A DNA stretch of 64,000 nucleotides. Source: Pomphorhynchus laevis (Eukaryota > Acanthocephala > Palaeacanthocephala > Echinorhynchida > Pomphorhynchidae). Location of the stretch: contig WNNJ02001952.1 in the NCBI GenBank assembly GCA_012934845.2, forward strand, positions 62,001 through 126,000, given 5' to 3'. Position numbers and translations under genes: made by a program. This document shows, one piece after another, positions 20,610-30,899 of this stretch. The notes under the pieces were generated by a model. That model had not been told where the DNA came from. It made no database searches and saw only the letters and a program-made list of their open reading frames with translations. Numbering within the stretch: the first letter of the stretch is position 1; every line of letters starts with the position of its first letter.

Positions 20610-22200
20610 ATAACATATCAATACAATATATGTTTTTGAACCATTCCGTGAAAAGTCACCATTAAATGTAGATTATTATTAGGTGATCTAATCTTTGTAT
20701 ACATTCGTAAAAACTGATTAATTATTCAAAATATTTTATTCTATGGACTAGCAAGTCATCAATATCTTACGTTTACACAAATTAATGCAAAAAGAAATAA
20801 GTAAAACAAGATTTAAATTTTTTGATCGACATTTTATTTTAAGATAATATGCTAAGTTATTTATAAAGTATTTAAATGGTATCTAATTTAAATTTCTTAA
20901 TTCTAATTTTAAAAGTCATTTTAACAAAGCTTAGCTTAAATGTTTTAAATAATAAGGTTTATTAAATTAAACATTGGAAACATATTATTCATATTATTAT
21001 ACATATTATTTGATAAAGATAAAAATAACTAACTTTTTATTAAATTAAAAATAATAAATTAGATCAGGTAACTGAGTCTAAATAATTTAAATTATTCAAA
21101 TATTAATGATAAATAAAAATATAATAATAAAATATTTAAATTATTCATAAATTAATGATAAATAAAAATAAAATAATAAATAATTAAATAATAATAAATA
21201 ATTGTATAATTTTATATAAGATATCATTGAACTTATATCAAGTTTATCAAGTTACATAATTTACCAAGTAATTTATCACTTAGAGATATTAGCATTGAAC
21301 ATTTGACAATCATAATTACAATAATTACACGATATAAATCTTATCACATTAAAATATAATATAAAGGCCATTAAAGTTGTCTATTATTAAAGGCCATTAT
21401 TTATTCATTAATTTACAAAGTAATTTATCACTTAGCATTGAACACTAGCATTAATTGAATATTGGCATTAATTACAATAAAATATAATATAAATATAAAT
21501 ATAATATAAATCTTATCACATTAAATCAGGCCAAGTTGTTTCATTCACTAATAATAAATTAATGAAAGTTGTTTGTTTAAGCAATTTGAAGTAGCTTAAC
21601 TGTAAAGTTAACGCTCAAAATTTAAAATGATAATTATCACAATTTTAATTTTAGTGGCAATAGCACTTAGTGAAACCAAATTGAATATAATGTGATAACT
21701 TAAATGCATTATTGCAATACTATGACAAAAATTAGCATAAAAGCATTTCAAGTTTAAAAGATACTTTTAGCAAAATTGAGTAAATTATTGTAACAAATAT
21801 ATTTATAAAATGCACAAAAATTTAAAAATTATACTTTAACAAAGTATAATTTTTTAAGTCTTAAATTAAAGACTTAAAACTTATTAAGACTTTGTAAAGT
21901 TTTAATAAATTTAATAACTTAAAATATTATTTAAGTATTAAAATATTATTAATTAATGTTATCATTATAACTTAAAAATATAATTTAAATCATACTTCAT
22001 ATATTATTTTTAATACTTAGCACCTACTTATTTAATCTAAATTACCACAGCTGAATGTGCTTTTGATTAAAATGCTGCAATGATCTTTAATGACGATCAT
22101 GATACAAAAATGTTTTTATGTTTTGATTTATAATATTCTAATGATTTAATGTTATTATTACTTTAATATATTATTTATCGAAACGAACAAATCACTTTAC
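20610..22200. other. AT-rich DNA with one R1 fragment; NOC3L 5' exons expected but not seen
   Basis: An R1 fragment (AACTGAGTCTA) occupies about 21,055-21,250. The remainder is very AT-rich with duplicated words around CAAGTAATTTATCACTTAG (about 21,265 and 21,418). The N-terminal, lysine-rich part of NOC3L should lie to this side but was not recognised. Confidence 0.45.
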
Positions 22201-22339
22201 ATGTTTCAGATCAGGTCGACTTGTCAATCGAATAGGCTACCGCACTTGGCGCTTCGAGCTGGTTGAACACACGTCCTATCGCAAAACTAGGACTACACTT
22301 ATCCACACGAGAATTCCATGATGCTTTGGCTGCGCGGTA

Positions 22340-22990
22340 TACTTAGACACCCCGCAATATGTCCAACAAAAGTCAATGCGGTGATGTCATGAATCTGTCA
22401 CATGCACTGTCGTGCATAAAGGGTGCGTTACCGACAATACGACACAATGAAATACGGGATATACTCGCAACTACCCTCAACGATATTTGCGGTGGTGTAG
22501 CGGTCGAGCCTGAACTACAGCAAGTCGAAAATAACATACACTTCCAGAGAACTACAACGAAACGACTATTACAAGCATGCCCAGGCATAGTATGCAGCGG
22601 CCTTTTTGGTGGTAGATTAAAGCGGACGTTTATAGACGTCTCAATTTTCAATAATCATGCTCCCTCATAGCACGCAAAGACTGTGCAATCAACATTTGAA
22701 TATCACGAGCAAAGAAATAAGGCTAAATACGAGGAAAGGATCACTGACATCGAGTATGCGTCGTTCTGCCCAGTTATATTCGCAACTAACGGAGCAATCG
22801 CACCTATTACATCCATACTTCTAAAGACAATAGCGAAAAAGATTTCTCTCAAACACAAAAGAAGTTATGGAGAAGTCATAGCCGGAATACGATCGAGTTG
22901 AGCATTGCCCTTGCACGAGCCGCATCATACTGTATCCGTGCACCCGGAAGAAAATGTTTGACAATACCGTTACGAGGAGATGGAAGCAGC
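22340..22990 (+). pseudogene. Remnant of a retroelement polyprotein C-terminus
   Basis: Encodes SHALSCIKGALPTIRHNEIR, VAVEPELQ and later FCPVIFATNGAIAP, a C-terminal domain that follows RT in proteins common in cnidarian and sponge genomes. The RT itself is not present. The remnant is broken in at least two places and old by its drift. The element's order is not certain, so it is treated only as a fossil fragment. It is GC-richer than its surroundings. Confidence 0.6.
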
Positions 22991-23310
22991 AGTGCGGAAA
23001 TAATTTAAATATATATTTTACTCTTGATTTTCAAATGATGGGGATGCGTGCCTATTAGAATAGCACATATAATAACTTATATATATAATAATAACTTTAT
23101 ATATATGTATATCTATATGTTGTTACACCTGCCCTGGGACACTCACTGGTGTACTCATAAATATATCACTATGTTTTCCTCATGAAGAGGCATAAACACC
23201 AGGCAGCATTCTATATATCCTTATCAGACTAAGAAATAGAACCGAATTATTCTTGCATTATTCAAAGTCGCTACGTATGCCCAGTCATCCTATGTTTGAC
23301 GACAAACTTC

Positions 23311-23358
23311 ACAACGGTATACGCGTTTCGCTCTAACGAAGCTCATCAGTACCGTGAC
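23311..23358 (-). ncRNA. Hammerhead ribozyme, type I, 463-bp family, copy 1
   Basis: On the minus strand: stem I CGGTA, core CTGATGA, stem II GCTT-CGTTA-GAGC, core GAAA, very short stem III (ACGCGT, self-complementary), cleavage triplet GTA, stem I closing TACCG. All invariant core bases are present. The tiny, palindromic stem III suggests activity as a dimer, as described for hammerheads of Penelope-like elements. Confidence 0.85.
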
Positions 23359-23772
23359 TTCTATAATCATATATAGGCACCTTAACACACGCTTAAACAG
23401 TGCTTAAAGCTCGAAAAACAGAACTACCCTTAATCTGAATCATCGGAGGGAATTATGCATAAGCTCTGTGTATGGCAGTGACTATTACAGTTTAACCATG
23501 CATCAGGCACTAAATTCTTTTTAATAGAAATGCTGTTTAACAGGGACACTTAAAAGTGTGCAAATATTTAAAATAGAATTTGTTGTTACACCTGCACTGG
23601 GACACTCACTGGTTTACTCATAAATATATCACTATGGTTTCCTCATGAAGAGGCATAATCACCAGGCAGCATTCTATATATCCTCATCAGACTAAGAAAT
23701 AGAACCGAATTATTCTTGCATTATTCAAAGTCGCTACGTATGCCCAGTCATCCTATGTTTGACGACAAACTT

Positions 23773-23819
23773 CACAACGGTATACGCGTTTCGCTCATGC
23801 GGAGCTCATCAGAACCGTG
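23773..23819 (-). ncRNA. Hammerhead ribozyme, type I, 463-bp family, copy 2
   Basis: Same layout as copy 1. Stem II is GCTC-CGCAT-GAGC, fully paired. The pair next to the cleavage site in stem I is lost (T opposite T), so this copy may be weak. Confidence 0.8.
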
Positions 23820-23825
23820 ATATAC

Positions 23826-24331
23826 AGAATGCTGCCTGGTGTTTATGCCTCTTCATGAGGAAAGCACAGTGATATATTTATAAGTACATCAGTGAGTGTC
23901 CCAGGGCAGGTGTAACAACAAATTATATTTTATATATTTGCACACTTTTAAGTGTCTCTGTTAAACAGCATTTTTATTAAACAGAATTTAGTGCCTGATG
24001 CATGGTTAAACTGTAATAGTCACTGCCATGCACAGAGCTTATGCTAAATTCCCTCCGATGATTCAGATTAAGGGTAGTTCTGTTTTTCGAGCTTTAAGCA
24101 CTGTTTAAGCGTGTGTTAAGGTGCCTATATATGATTATAGAAGTGATGGTACTGATGAGCTCCGTTAGAGCAAAACGCGTATACCGTTGTGAAGTTTGTC
24201 GTCACACATAGGATGACTGGGCATACGTAGCGACTTTGAATAATGCAAGAATAATTCGGTTCTATTTCTTAGTCTGATGAGGATATATATAATGCTGCCT
24301 GGTGTTTATGCCTCTTCATGAGGAAAACATA

Positions 24332-24334
<3 letters not shown>
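23826..24334 (+). mobile_element. Retrozyme-like repeat, one unit plus restart (plus strand)
   Basis: Inverted relative to the preceding copies and joined to them head to head at about 23,824. The starting block (ATGCTGCCTGGTGTTTATGC) recurs at about 24,290, about 455 bases on, then runs into (TA)n. Confidence 0.75.
24145..24190 (+). ncRNA. Hammerhead ribozyme, type I, 463-bp family, copy 3 (core base changed)
   Basis: CTGATGA at 24,152-24,158, stem II GCTC-CGTTA-GAGC, then AAAA where GAAA is required. That G is the general base of the hammerhead, so this copy should be inactive. Confidence 0.8.

Positions 24335-24395
<61 letters not shown>
24335..24395. repeat. (TA)n microsatellite, left of the array
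   Basis: About 60 bases of uninterrupted TA between the end of the 463-bp family unit and the first 380-bp unit. Confidence 0.95.
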
Positions 24396-24396
<1 letters not shown>

Positions 24397-24398
<2 letters not shown>

Positions 24399-26738
24399 GG
24401 TGTTGCTTGATAGACTGGACTTCGATTCACGACTTTCAGTCACCATGTCACTTCTAGACGACCACTTCAGCATCGAAATGATGAGTACCCGGCAACACTC
24501 ATCAGTAGAATGAGGTACACACTGGTCGTTTCGGTTGCCTGTGTGACATTGTGAATATAGGCGTTTCCGACACTTTGCTTAATTGTCTGAGGCTTTCGCT
24601 CTTAACCAGATCGAATTGCTGTGCGGACCATCCTTAAACACTAGGCAGAGGTTGTTGCTGAATTGTCGCTGCACTCGTTGGATCCTAAATGGATACGGCA
24701 GGTATAATAGTAATGCACGAATGTGCTGAGTAGACAACGGTCCAGGATTTCTTACGAAATACGGCATTTATAATAAATGGTGTTGCTTGATAGACTGGAC
24801 TTCGATTCACGACTTTCAGTCACCATGTCACTTCTAGACGACCACTTCAGCATCGAAATGATGAGTACCCGGCAACACTCATCAGTAGAATGAGGTACAC
24901 ACTGGTCGTTTCGGTTGCCTGTGTGACATTGTGAATAAAGGCGTTTCCGACACTTTGCTTAATTGTCTGAGGCTTTCGCTCTTAACCAGATCGAATTGCT
25001 GTGCGGACCATCCTTAAACACTAGGCAGAGGTTGTTGCTGAATTGTCGCTGCACTCGTTGGATCCTAAATGGATACGGCAGGTATAATAGTAATGCACGA
25101 ATGTGCTGAGTAGACAACGGTCCAGGATTTCTTACGAAATACGGCATTTATACTAAATGGTGTTGCTTGATAGACTGGACTTCGATTCACGACTTTCAGT
25201 CACCATGTCACTTCTAGACGACCACTTCAGCATCGAAATGATGAGTACCCGGCAACACTCATCAGTAGAATGAGGTACACACTGGTCGTTTCGGTTGCCT
25301 GTGTGACATTGTGAATAAAGGCGTTTCCGACACTTTGCTTAATTGTCTGAGGCTTTCGCTCTTAACCAGATCGAATTGCTGTGCGGACCATCCTTAAACA
25401 CTAGGCAGAGGTTGTTGCTGAATTGTCGCTGCACTCGTTGGATCCTAAATGGATACGGCAGGTATAATAGTAATGCACGAATGTGCTGAGTAGACAACGG
25501 TCCAGGATTTCTTACGAAATACGGCATTTATAATAATGGTGTTGCTTGATAGACTGGACTTCGATTCACGACTTTCAGTCACCATGTCACTTCTAGACGA
25601 CCACTTCAGCATCGAAATGATGAGTACCCGGCAACACTCATCAGTAGAATGAGGTACACACTGGTCGTTTCGGTTGCCTGTGTGACATTGTGAATAAAGG
25701 CGTTTCCGACACTTTGCTTAATTGTCTGAGGCTTTCGCTCTTAACCAGATCGAATTGCTGTGCGGACCATCCTTAAACACTAGGCAGAGGTTGTTGCTGA
25801 ATTGTCGCTGCACTCGTTGGATCCTAAATGGATACGGCAGGTATAATAGTAATGCACGAATGTGCTGAGTAGACAACGGTCCAGGATTTCTTACGAAATA
25901 CGGCATTTATAATAAATGGTGTTGCTTGATAGACTGGACTTCGATTCACGACTTTCAGTCACCATGTCACTTCTAGACGACCACTTCAGCATCGAAATGA
26001 TGAGTACCCGGCAACACTCATCAGTAGAATGAGGTACACACTGGTCGTTTCGGTTGCCTGTGTGACATTGTGAATATAGGGGTTTCCGACACTTTGCTTG
26101 ATTGTCTGAGGCTTTCGCTCTTAACCAGATCGAATTGCTATGCGGACCATCCTTAAACACTAGGCAGAGGTTGTTGCTGAATTGTCGCTGCACTCGTTGG
26201 ATCCTAAATGGATACGGCAGGTATAATAGTAATGCACGAATGTGCTGAGTAGACAACGGTCCAGGATTTCTTACGAAATACGGCATTTATAATAATGGTG
26301 TTGCTTGATAGACTGGACTTCGATTCACGACTTTCAGTCACCATGTCACTTCTAGACGACCACTTCAGCATCGAAATGATGAGTACCCGGCAACACTCAT
26401 CAGTAGAATGAGGTACACACTGGTCGTTTCGGTTGCCTGTGTGACATTGTGAATATAGGCGTTTCCGACACTTTGCTTAATTGTCTGAGGCTTTCGCTCT
26501 TAACCAGATCGAATTGCTGTGCGGACCATCCTTAAACACTAGGCAGAGGTTGTTGCTGAATTGTCGCTGCACTCGTTGGATCCTAAATGGATACGGCAGG
26601 TATAATAGTAATGCACGAATGTGCTGAGTAGACAACGGTCCAGGATTTCTTACGAAATACGGCATTTATAATAATGGTGTTGCTTGATAGACTGGACTTC
26701 GATTCACGACTTTCAGTCACCATGTCACTTCTAGACGA

Positions 26739-26740
<2 letters not shown>
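24397..26740 (-). repeat. 380-bp tandem array, 6.2 near-identical units, hammerhead strands in each
   Basis: Units start at 24,397, 24,777, 25,157, 25,536, 25,916, 26,295 and 26,674 (last one 67 bases). They differ at only a handful of positions, so the array is recent. Each unit has the same 62-codon minus-strand frame, most likely a by-product. On the minus strand each unit carries the three strands of a hammerhead ribozyme within 88 bases, in an unusual order. The last unit breaks off inside one of these strands where (TA)n begins. Confidence 0.9.
24452..24539 (-). ncRNA. Strand-permuted hammerhead (unit 1; repeats in units 2-6)
   Basis: Minus strand, in order: strand 2 = GGCAACC-GAAA-CGACCA (24,539-24,523); strand 1 = TTCTA-CTGATGA-GTGTTGCC (24,510-24,491); strand 3 = TGGTCGT-C-TAGAA (24,464-24,452). 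Pairing: stem II GGCAAC with GTTGCC (6 bp, plus G-C next to the core with one bulged T); stem III ACGACCA with TGGTCGT (7 bp); stem I TTCTA with TAGAA (5 bp). The cleavage triplet is GTC. Each helix abuts the core exactly as in a hammerhead. The same bases recur at 24,832-24,919, 25,212-25,299, 25,591-25,678, 25,971-26,058 and 26,350-26,437. Known types I-III all use the cyclic order 1-2-3; this one is 2-1-3. Confidence 0.7.

Positions 26741-26798
<58 letters not shown>
26741..26798. repeat. (TA)n microsatellite, right of the array
   Basis: About 58 bases of pure AT dinucleotide, starting inside a 380-bp unit. Confidence 0.95.
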
Positions 26799-26802
<4 letters not shown>

Positions 26803-26825
26803 GGTTTGATTCAATTCATGCTTCT

Positions 26826-26888
26826 ACACTGCAAGACGGCGTACCGTTTCGGCTTCGAGAAGCCTCATCAGTTGCAGCAATACAGTGT
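26826..26888 (-). ncRNA. Hammerhead ribozyme, type I, textbook match
   Basis: On the minus strand: stem I CTGCAA, core CTGATGA, stem II GGCTT-CTCG-AAGCC, core GAAA, stem III CGG-TACG-CCG, cleavage triplet GTC, stem I closing TTGCAG. All core bases and every helix are intact. An outer helix TACA/TGTA with an internal loop extends stem I, as in natural fast-cleaving hammerheads. It lies 28 bases beyond (TA)n, on the same strand as the ribozyme parts of the array. Confidence 0.93.
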
Positions 26889-26889
26889 A

Positions 26890-27320
26890 TACACTTTTTT
26901 ATTAGTAAGAATTTATTAAAGTAAAAAACATTGAACATTAAACATTGTACATTGTTAAATATTATAATTAAATCTTCACGCCCATATGCGCTCTTCTGCA
27001 AACCCGCCTACGGAAAGCATTTGTCTTTTGAATGTCGAAGCTTTTCTTTTTAGATTTGTGGCGGTAAAGACGATTAGCGAAATAAACAAACATTTAAACA
27101 ATAAAATTTTAGTTACATTTTCTTAATAAAACAAATAATTCACATAAGATTCTTTAAATTAAAATTCCAGAATGTAAAAATCGCAATAAAATCAATCAGT
27201 TCATACAAAAAAAAACCATTCAAAATTTTTTTATTTTTACATTATAAAATTTTACATATCTTTTAATTAATTAATTTTTCATATATTCATCATTAATAAA
27301 TTCTATTTTAATTATTTCTA
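26890..27320. other. AT-rich DNA beside hammerhead, unassigned
   Basis: Contains repeated ACATTGAACATT-type words and a GC-richer patch near 26,980-27,020. It may be the rest of the element that carries the hammerhead; no coding sequence. Confidence 0.4.
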
Positions 27321-27328
27321 AAAGCCTT

Positions 27329-28363
27329 TTAAAAATCTATAACGTTGTTCTGGTGGCCGATTATTTGAGTAGAAGTATAGCCACTCAACTCAAAAGCATT
27401 GAACACTACTATACACCTATTCAGAGTGACATTTAAACGTCTTGCACACCAGAACAACTGTATACCTTTTTTCACTAATTTAAAACATTTAGACATATAT
27501 GATCTCCAGTGAAGCCTGGATTCGAAGACAGATCCCAGTATCCTTACTTGTTTCTTCCGATTTCCCGGAAGAGCACCAAATAATTTAGTATGGCGTCCTG
27601 GTTTGCGAAATCTGTAGTGAATGAAATTGCCTTTCGTTGGGTGTAATGACAAGCCCAATTTAGACAGGCGTCTAGCAATCCCATTCACCACAGATTTCAC
27701 TCTGTCTTCGAATCTCCCATCATACAGAGAGTCCCTTTTGAACACCAGTGATATATCGTCCGCATAGATAGTACCACTAGTGTTCCTATCCAAGAGTCCA
27801 TCTAAGACTCCCCTTGTCGTAATCATATAAAGGATTGGCGATAAAGGGGACCCTTGAGGAAGACCCTTGGATAGTTTATAAAAGGGACCCTTGTCGTCTT
27901 CTAAATAAAAGCTCCTGCTCTCCAAAATTCCCCACACTCGACGCAAGATGTTCAGTGGAACATCATCTTTTTTCAACGTTTCCATTACTGAGTCGAGTGT
28001 AAGGTTGTCAAAAGCTGCAGACACATCCAGTGAATACAGCAGCGCAGACCGTGTATCCTTGGTGAGAAAGCCTTGCAGAGCCCTGATTGCTTTTACAGTT
28101 CCTCTACCACTACGAAACCCATGAATATGGTCACCCAACAATTCCCGAGATTCGTAGTGGCGAGCCAGGTATCTTGCCAGAGCTTTCTCATAAACCATCA
28201 CCAAATTATTGGATATGGTAATTGGTCTCGTGTCCTTAGCTGTTGACACCCATTGACCCTTTGGAAGAAATATAACTTTTCCGATTGCAATATCCGGCCA
28301 GGCCGCTAGCGGTGAAGCTAGCAGTCTAGCCGCGATTTGCTCTCGGAGTTCCTTATCGATCAA
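27329..28363 (-). CDS. LINE-F reverse transcriptase
   Basis: 344 codons open. Motifs in order: KVIFLPKGQ (motif 1), TRPITISNNLVMVYEKALA (motif 2 region), HGFRSGRGTVKAI, YSLDVSAAFDNL (catalytic aspartate), LPQGSPLSPILY, IYADDISLVF (YADD box), then the thumb. The C-terminus after the thumb is short and ends in a non-family tail. More RT N-terminal sequence lies upstream at 28,592-28,831 in another frame (acidic/basic region LRADPDPSDQSRVLMCRLQD). It copies element RNA at the nicked target site. Confidence 0.85.
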   Translation of the reverse strand: MIDKELREQIAARLLASPLAAWPDIAIGKVIFLPKGQWVSTAKDTRPITISNNLVMVYEKALARYLARHYESRELLGDHIHGFRSGRGTVKAIRALQGFLTKDTRSALLYSLDVSAAFDNLTLDSVMETLKKDDVPLNILRRVWGILESRSFYLEDDKGPFYKLSKGLPQGSPLSPILYMITTRGVLDGLLDRNTSGTIYADDISLVFKRDSLYDGRFEDRVKSVVNGIARRLSKLGLSLHPTKGNFIHYRFRKPGRHTKLFGALPGNRKKQVRILGSVFESRLHWRSYMSKCFKLVKKGIQLFWCARRLNVTLNRCIVVFNAFELSGYTSTQIIGHQNNVIDF

Positions 28364-29161
28364 CTTGGTGGCAGCCGCGCACGCTGAGACGCCATTAGAT
28401 GACGTCTTAGCCGTGATCGGTCACGCGTCCAAGAGTTCTTCAAGCGTGACATCTCCTTCCAATGGGTCAATATTTTGGAAATTAAGCTTCAACCTGGTTT
28501 GAAGCTGCACATCTTCGGAGCATATTATTGCATTGGCCAAGTGCCTATTTTTTATGTCTTGTAAGACTGGTCCAATTCCCTTTGAAGCGATTTACCTGGA
28601 AGCCGCTGCCCTCCAAGACCGGAATGTGGTCTTCCTTATGGTAGACCACCATTCCTTCGAGAAATTCTTATAGGACAGTAGCTTCTTTGCATCCCGCTTC
28701 AACGACTCTTCATCGAGTTGATCTTGGAGTCGGCACATGAGAACCCTGCTCTGGTCAGACGGATCAGGATCAGCTCTTAATCCCCAGAGAAGCTTTTTTA
28801 TGCGCAGGGCCTTTGGGTTGTATTTAAGCATAGGTGGTCTTTTTGTAATTAGGTATTTATTAGCTAAATTAAATATTTCTTTATTTAATTTATATAAAAA
28901 AATTATTATTTTTTAAAAGACACAATTGATTATTTATAAAATTTGGACTGAAGTCATTAAAACCATTCACTCTACTATTTACACTCAATTCATTGAGAAT
29001 TTTTATATATTCACACACATTCTCACATTCATTCAATATATAATTCAAGATGTCATTAATATTCTTATCATTATTATTGGTTAAACAAACTTGAATTTCT
29101 TTGTTGTAAGCCTGCATACCAGCCTTGGTCGGTTGAAATCGTTTTTTGACCATTTCTTCCT

Positions 29162-29836
29162 TCAAGCCCAGTATACAAGTTTATGCCCGTCATTAAACCC
29201 GTCCCATTCGATATTTTTTAACCACTTTAGTTTTAATTTAACATTTTTGAAATTAATTGCTATATCTAAAATTGATTGGTAACCTGTATGACGGCGGAGA
29301 AAAGTTCCCTCTAGTGGGATTATGACCTCCCCGATTTGGTCGATCAGGAATCCCAACCGAGCCCCTCCGAAGTCATTAAGGTCACCAACAATGTCTTGTG
29401 CACCAGCATTGAACACCTTAACCAGAAGCTTCTTGATGGCCTTCTTACTCTCCTTCGTCCGCCATCCACCCGGTTTTACGTAGCAGTTTGCTACGAAAAC
29501 CGGACGACGGGAAACGAAAAATTTCAGAAGTTGAGAAGAGCCCACCTCGCTGGACCCCTCTGAAATCAAGCAAGCGTTCAAACGCTTGCTTGTCATTGAG
29601 ACCAGGGTGAGCTCTAATCTACCGTCAACTTGGTATGTGAACATTGTGTAATCTTCGTAATGTCCGGCTAAAGTTTTCAAAACATGGGGAGAACGCGCCT
29701 CCTGCAGAAATAGGACATCTCCATGATCAAAATTGGAATATTGTACTAGATTCCTAACGGTCCCTATATTCCAACTGATCAACGAGATGTCTTCCAACGA
29801 GTTATACTCGATGCGTCGCTTTTTACACAGATGCAT
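29162..29836 (-). CDS. LINE-F APE endonuclease
   Basis: 224 codons. SWNIGTVRNLV begins the fold, then LFLQEAR (catalytic glutamate), VFVANCYVKPGG, DIVGDLNDFGG (catalytic D-x-N), and at the end FNDGHKLVYW, where the canonical SDH is replaced by DGH. Preceding ORF1 ends 55 bases upstream. The frame is intact through the domain but does not read on into RT. Confidence 0.8.
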   Translation of the reverse strand: MHLCKKRRIEYNSLEDISLISWNIGTVRNLVQYSNFDHGDVLFLQEARSPHVLKTLAGHYEDYTMFTYQVDGRLELTLVSMTSKRLNACLISEGSSEVGSSQLLKFFVSRRPVFVANCYVKPGGWRTKESKKAIKKLLVKVFNAGAQDIVGDLNDFGGARLGFLIDQIGEVIIPLEGTFLRRHTGYQSILDIAINFKNVKLKLKWLKNIEWDGFNDGHKLVYWA

Positions 29837-29891
29837 CTGCAGGAAGAGTTAATTCTCCTAGTGGGCACATCTACCTCCTGAATCCCCTTCT

Positions 29892-30640
29892 CTACGAGCG
29901 TGTTTTTTTCACGACCCTAAAAATGGCAGATCCTTCAGAGTCCGATGAAACCATAAAAATATACTCCATGTTTTCTACCCTCTCTTCTGGTTCTGCCTCT
30001 TTTAGACTAATGAAGCGATTTGTCTTATTTTGAGGATTTTGTTTTTTGTTTTCACTTGTATTTTTATATTTATTAATTGCTGATTTTTTCATGTCATTTT
30101 TTAAGTTTTTTATTTCTTTTTCTTTTAATGGCACTGAATTTTTTAAATTCCTGTTTTCCGCCGCTAATGCAGACATCTTCAATTCTAGTTCGTTTAGTCT
30201 GTCAATCAACACCCTCATTTCTGAGGCATGTTGATCGACAGACTGTTTTTTCGCTGACTGAATGTATGATTGTGCTCCCGCACAAGCTTTTTTATTCTCA
30301 CCATTTACCCACTTTAAATATTCTTTAAAGTGGGTACACGTGTGAGAATACGACTTATGTGAACTTTGACAATTAGCACATTTAGGCATTCCTGATCTTT
30401 TATCACAATTCTGTGATTCGTGGTTTTCTCCGCAGTGCAAGTAACGCGGATCACTTTCCAAACACGTTTGAAAAGTGACCCCAGCGTTGACATCGATAGC
30501 ACTGCGGATACCTGAATTTCAAGTCATCCTCGTCAAATATTATCAACTTGACGGCATGACCCAAAATTCCAGGATGCGAATCTCTCAACTTATGTAGATC
30601 ACTTACAGCTCCCTTCACCAGAAAGGAGCTGTAAGCTTGA
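29892..30640 (-). CDS. LINE-F ORF1 (gag-like) with CCHC zinc knuckles
   Basis: From about 30,640 an N-terminal part in one frame ends in KFRYPQCYRCQRWGHF, the first knuckle. After a shift the second and third knuckles follow: CGENHESQNC and CANCQSSHKSYSHTC. A likely coiled coil (LIDRLNELELKMSALAAEN) and a lysine-rich tail come after. Such proteins coat LINE RNA. It reads open for 189 codons from 30,461 to 29,892. Confidence 0.8.
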
Positions 30641-30899
30641 TTGAATGTTTTACATTTTTTATTATTTTAATGTCCTTGTTAGCTATTAATTCTTGAACAT
30701 CTTCCTCTTCTGCGAACGACGGTATATCCTTTGGAAATAAGGTTGGATGAATGAACATTAGAGATAATCGATTTCAAATTTATAGGAATGTTAATTTGAT
30801 GGACAGGATTAATGTTATCGGAAGCTAAATTAATTGATGAAAGGAGATCACAAAAATTAGAGGAACATTGGGAGCACGCGACGAATAGGTAAATTTAAG

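Larger units (their letters stand above)
23105..23822 (-). mobile_element. Retrozyme-like repeat, one full and one partial 463-bp unit (minus)
   Basis: Two head-to-tail units share CCTGGGACACTCACTGG, CCTCATGAAGAGGCATAA and a hammerhead. The spacing of the hammerhead cores (23,343 and 23,806) gives a monomer of 463 bases. Small non-autonomous tandem units with self-cleaving hammerheads are the hallmark of retrozymes, whose RNAs circulate as circles. No coding capacity. Confidence 0.75.

Noticed and set aside
22340-22990. Host gene reading for SHALSCIKGALPTIRHNEIR
   Set aside because: The string belongs to a repeated retroelement C-terminal domain, and the copy is broken.
24397-26665. A 62-codon minus-strand frame present in each 380-bp unit
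   Set aside because: Units are almost identical, so conservation of the frame carries no information; no recognisable protein features.
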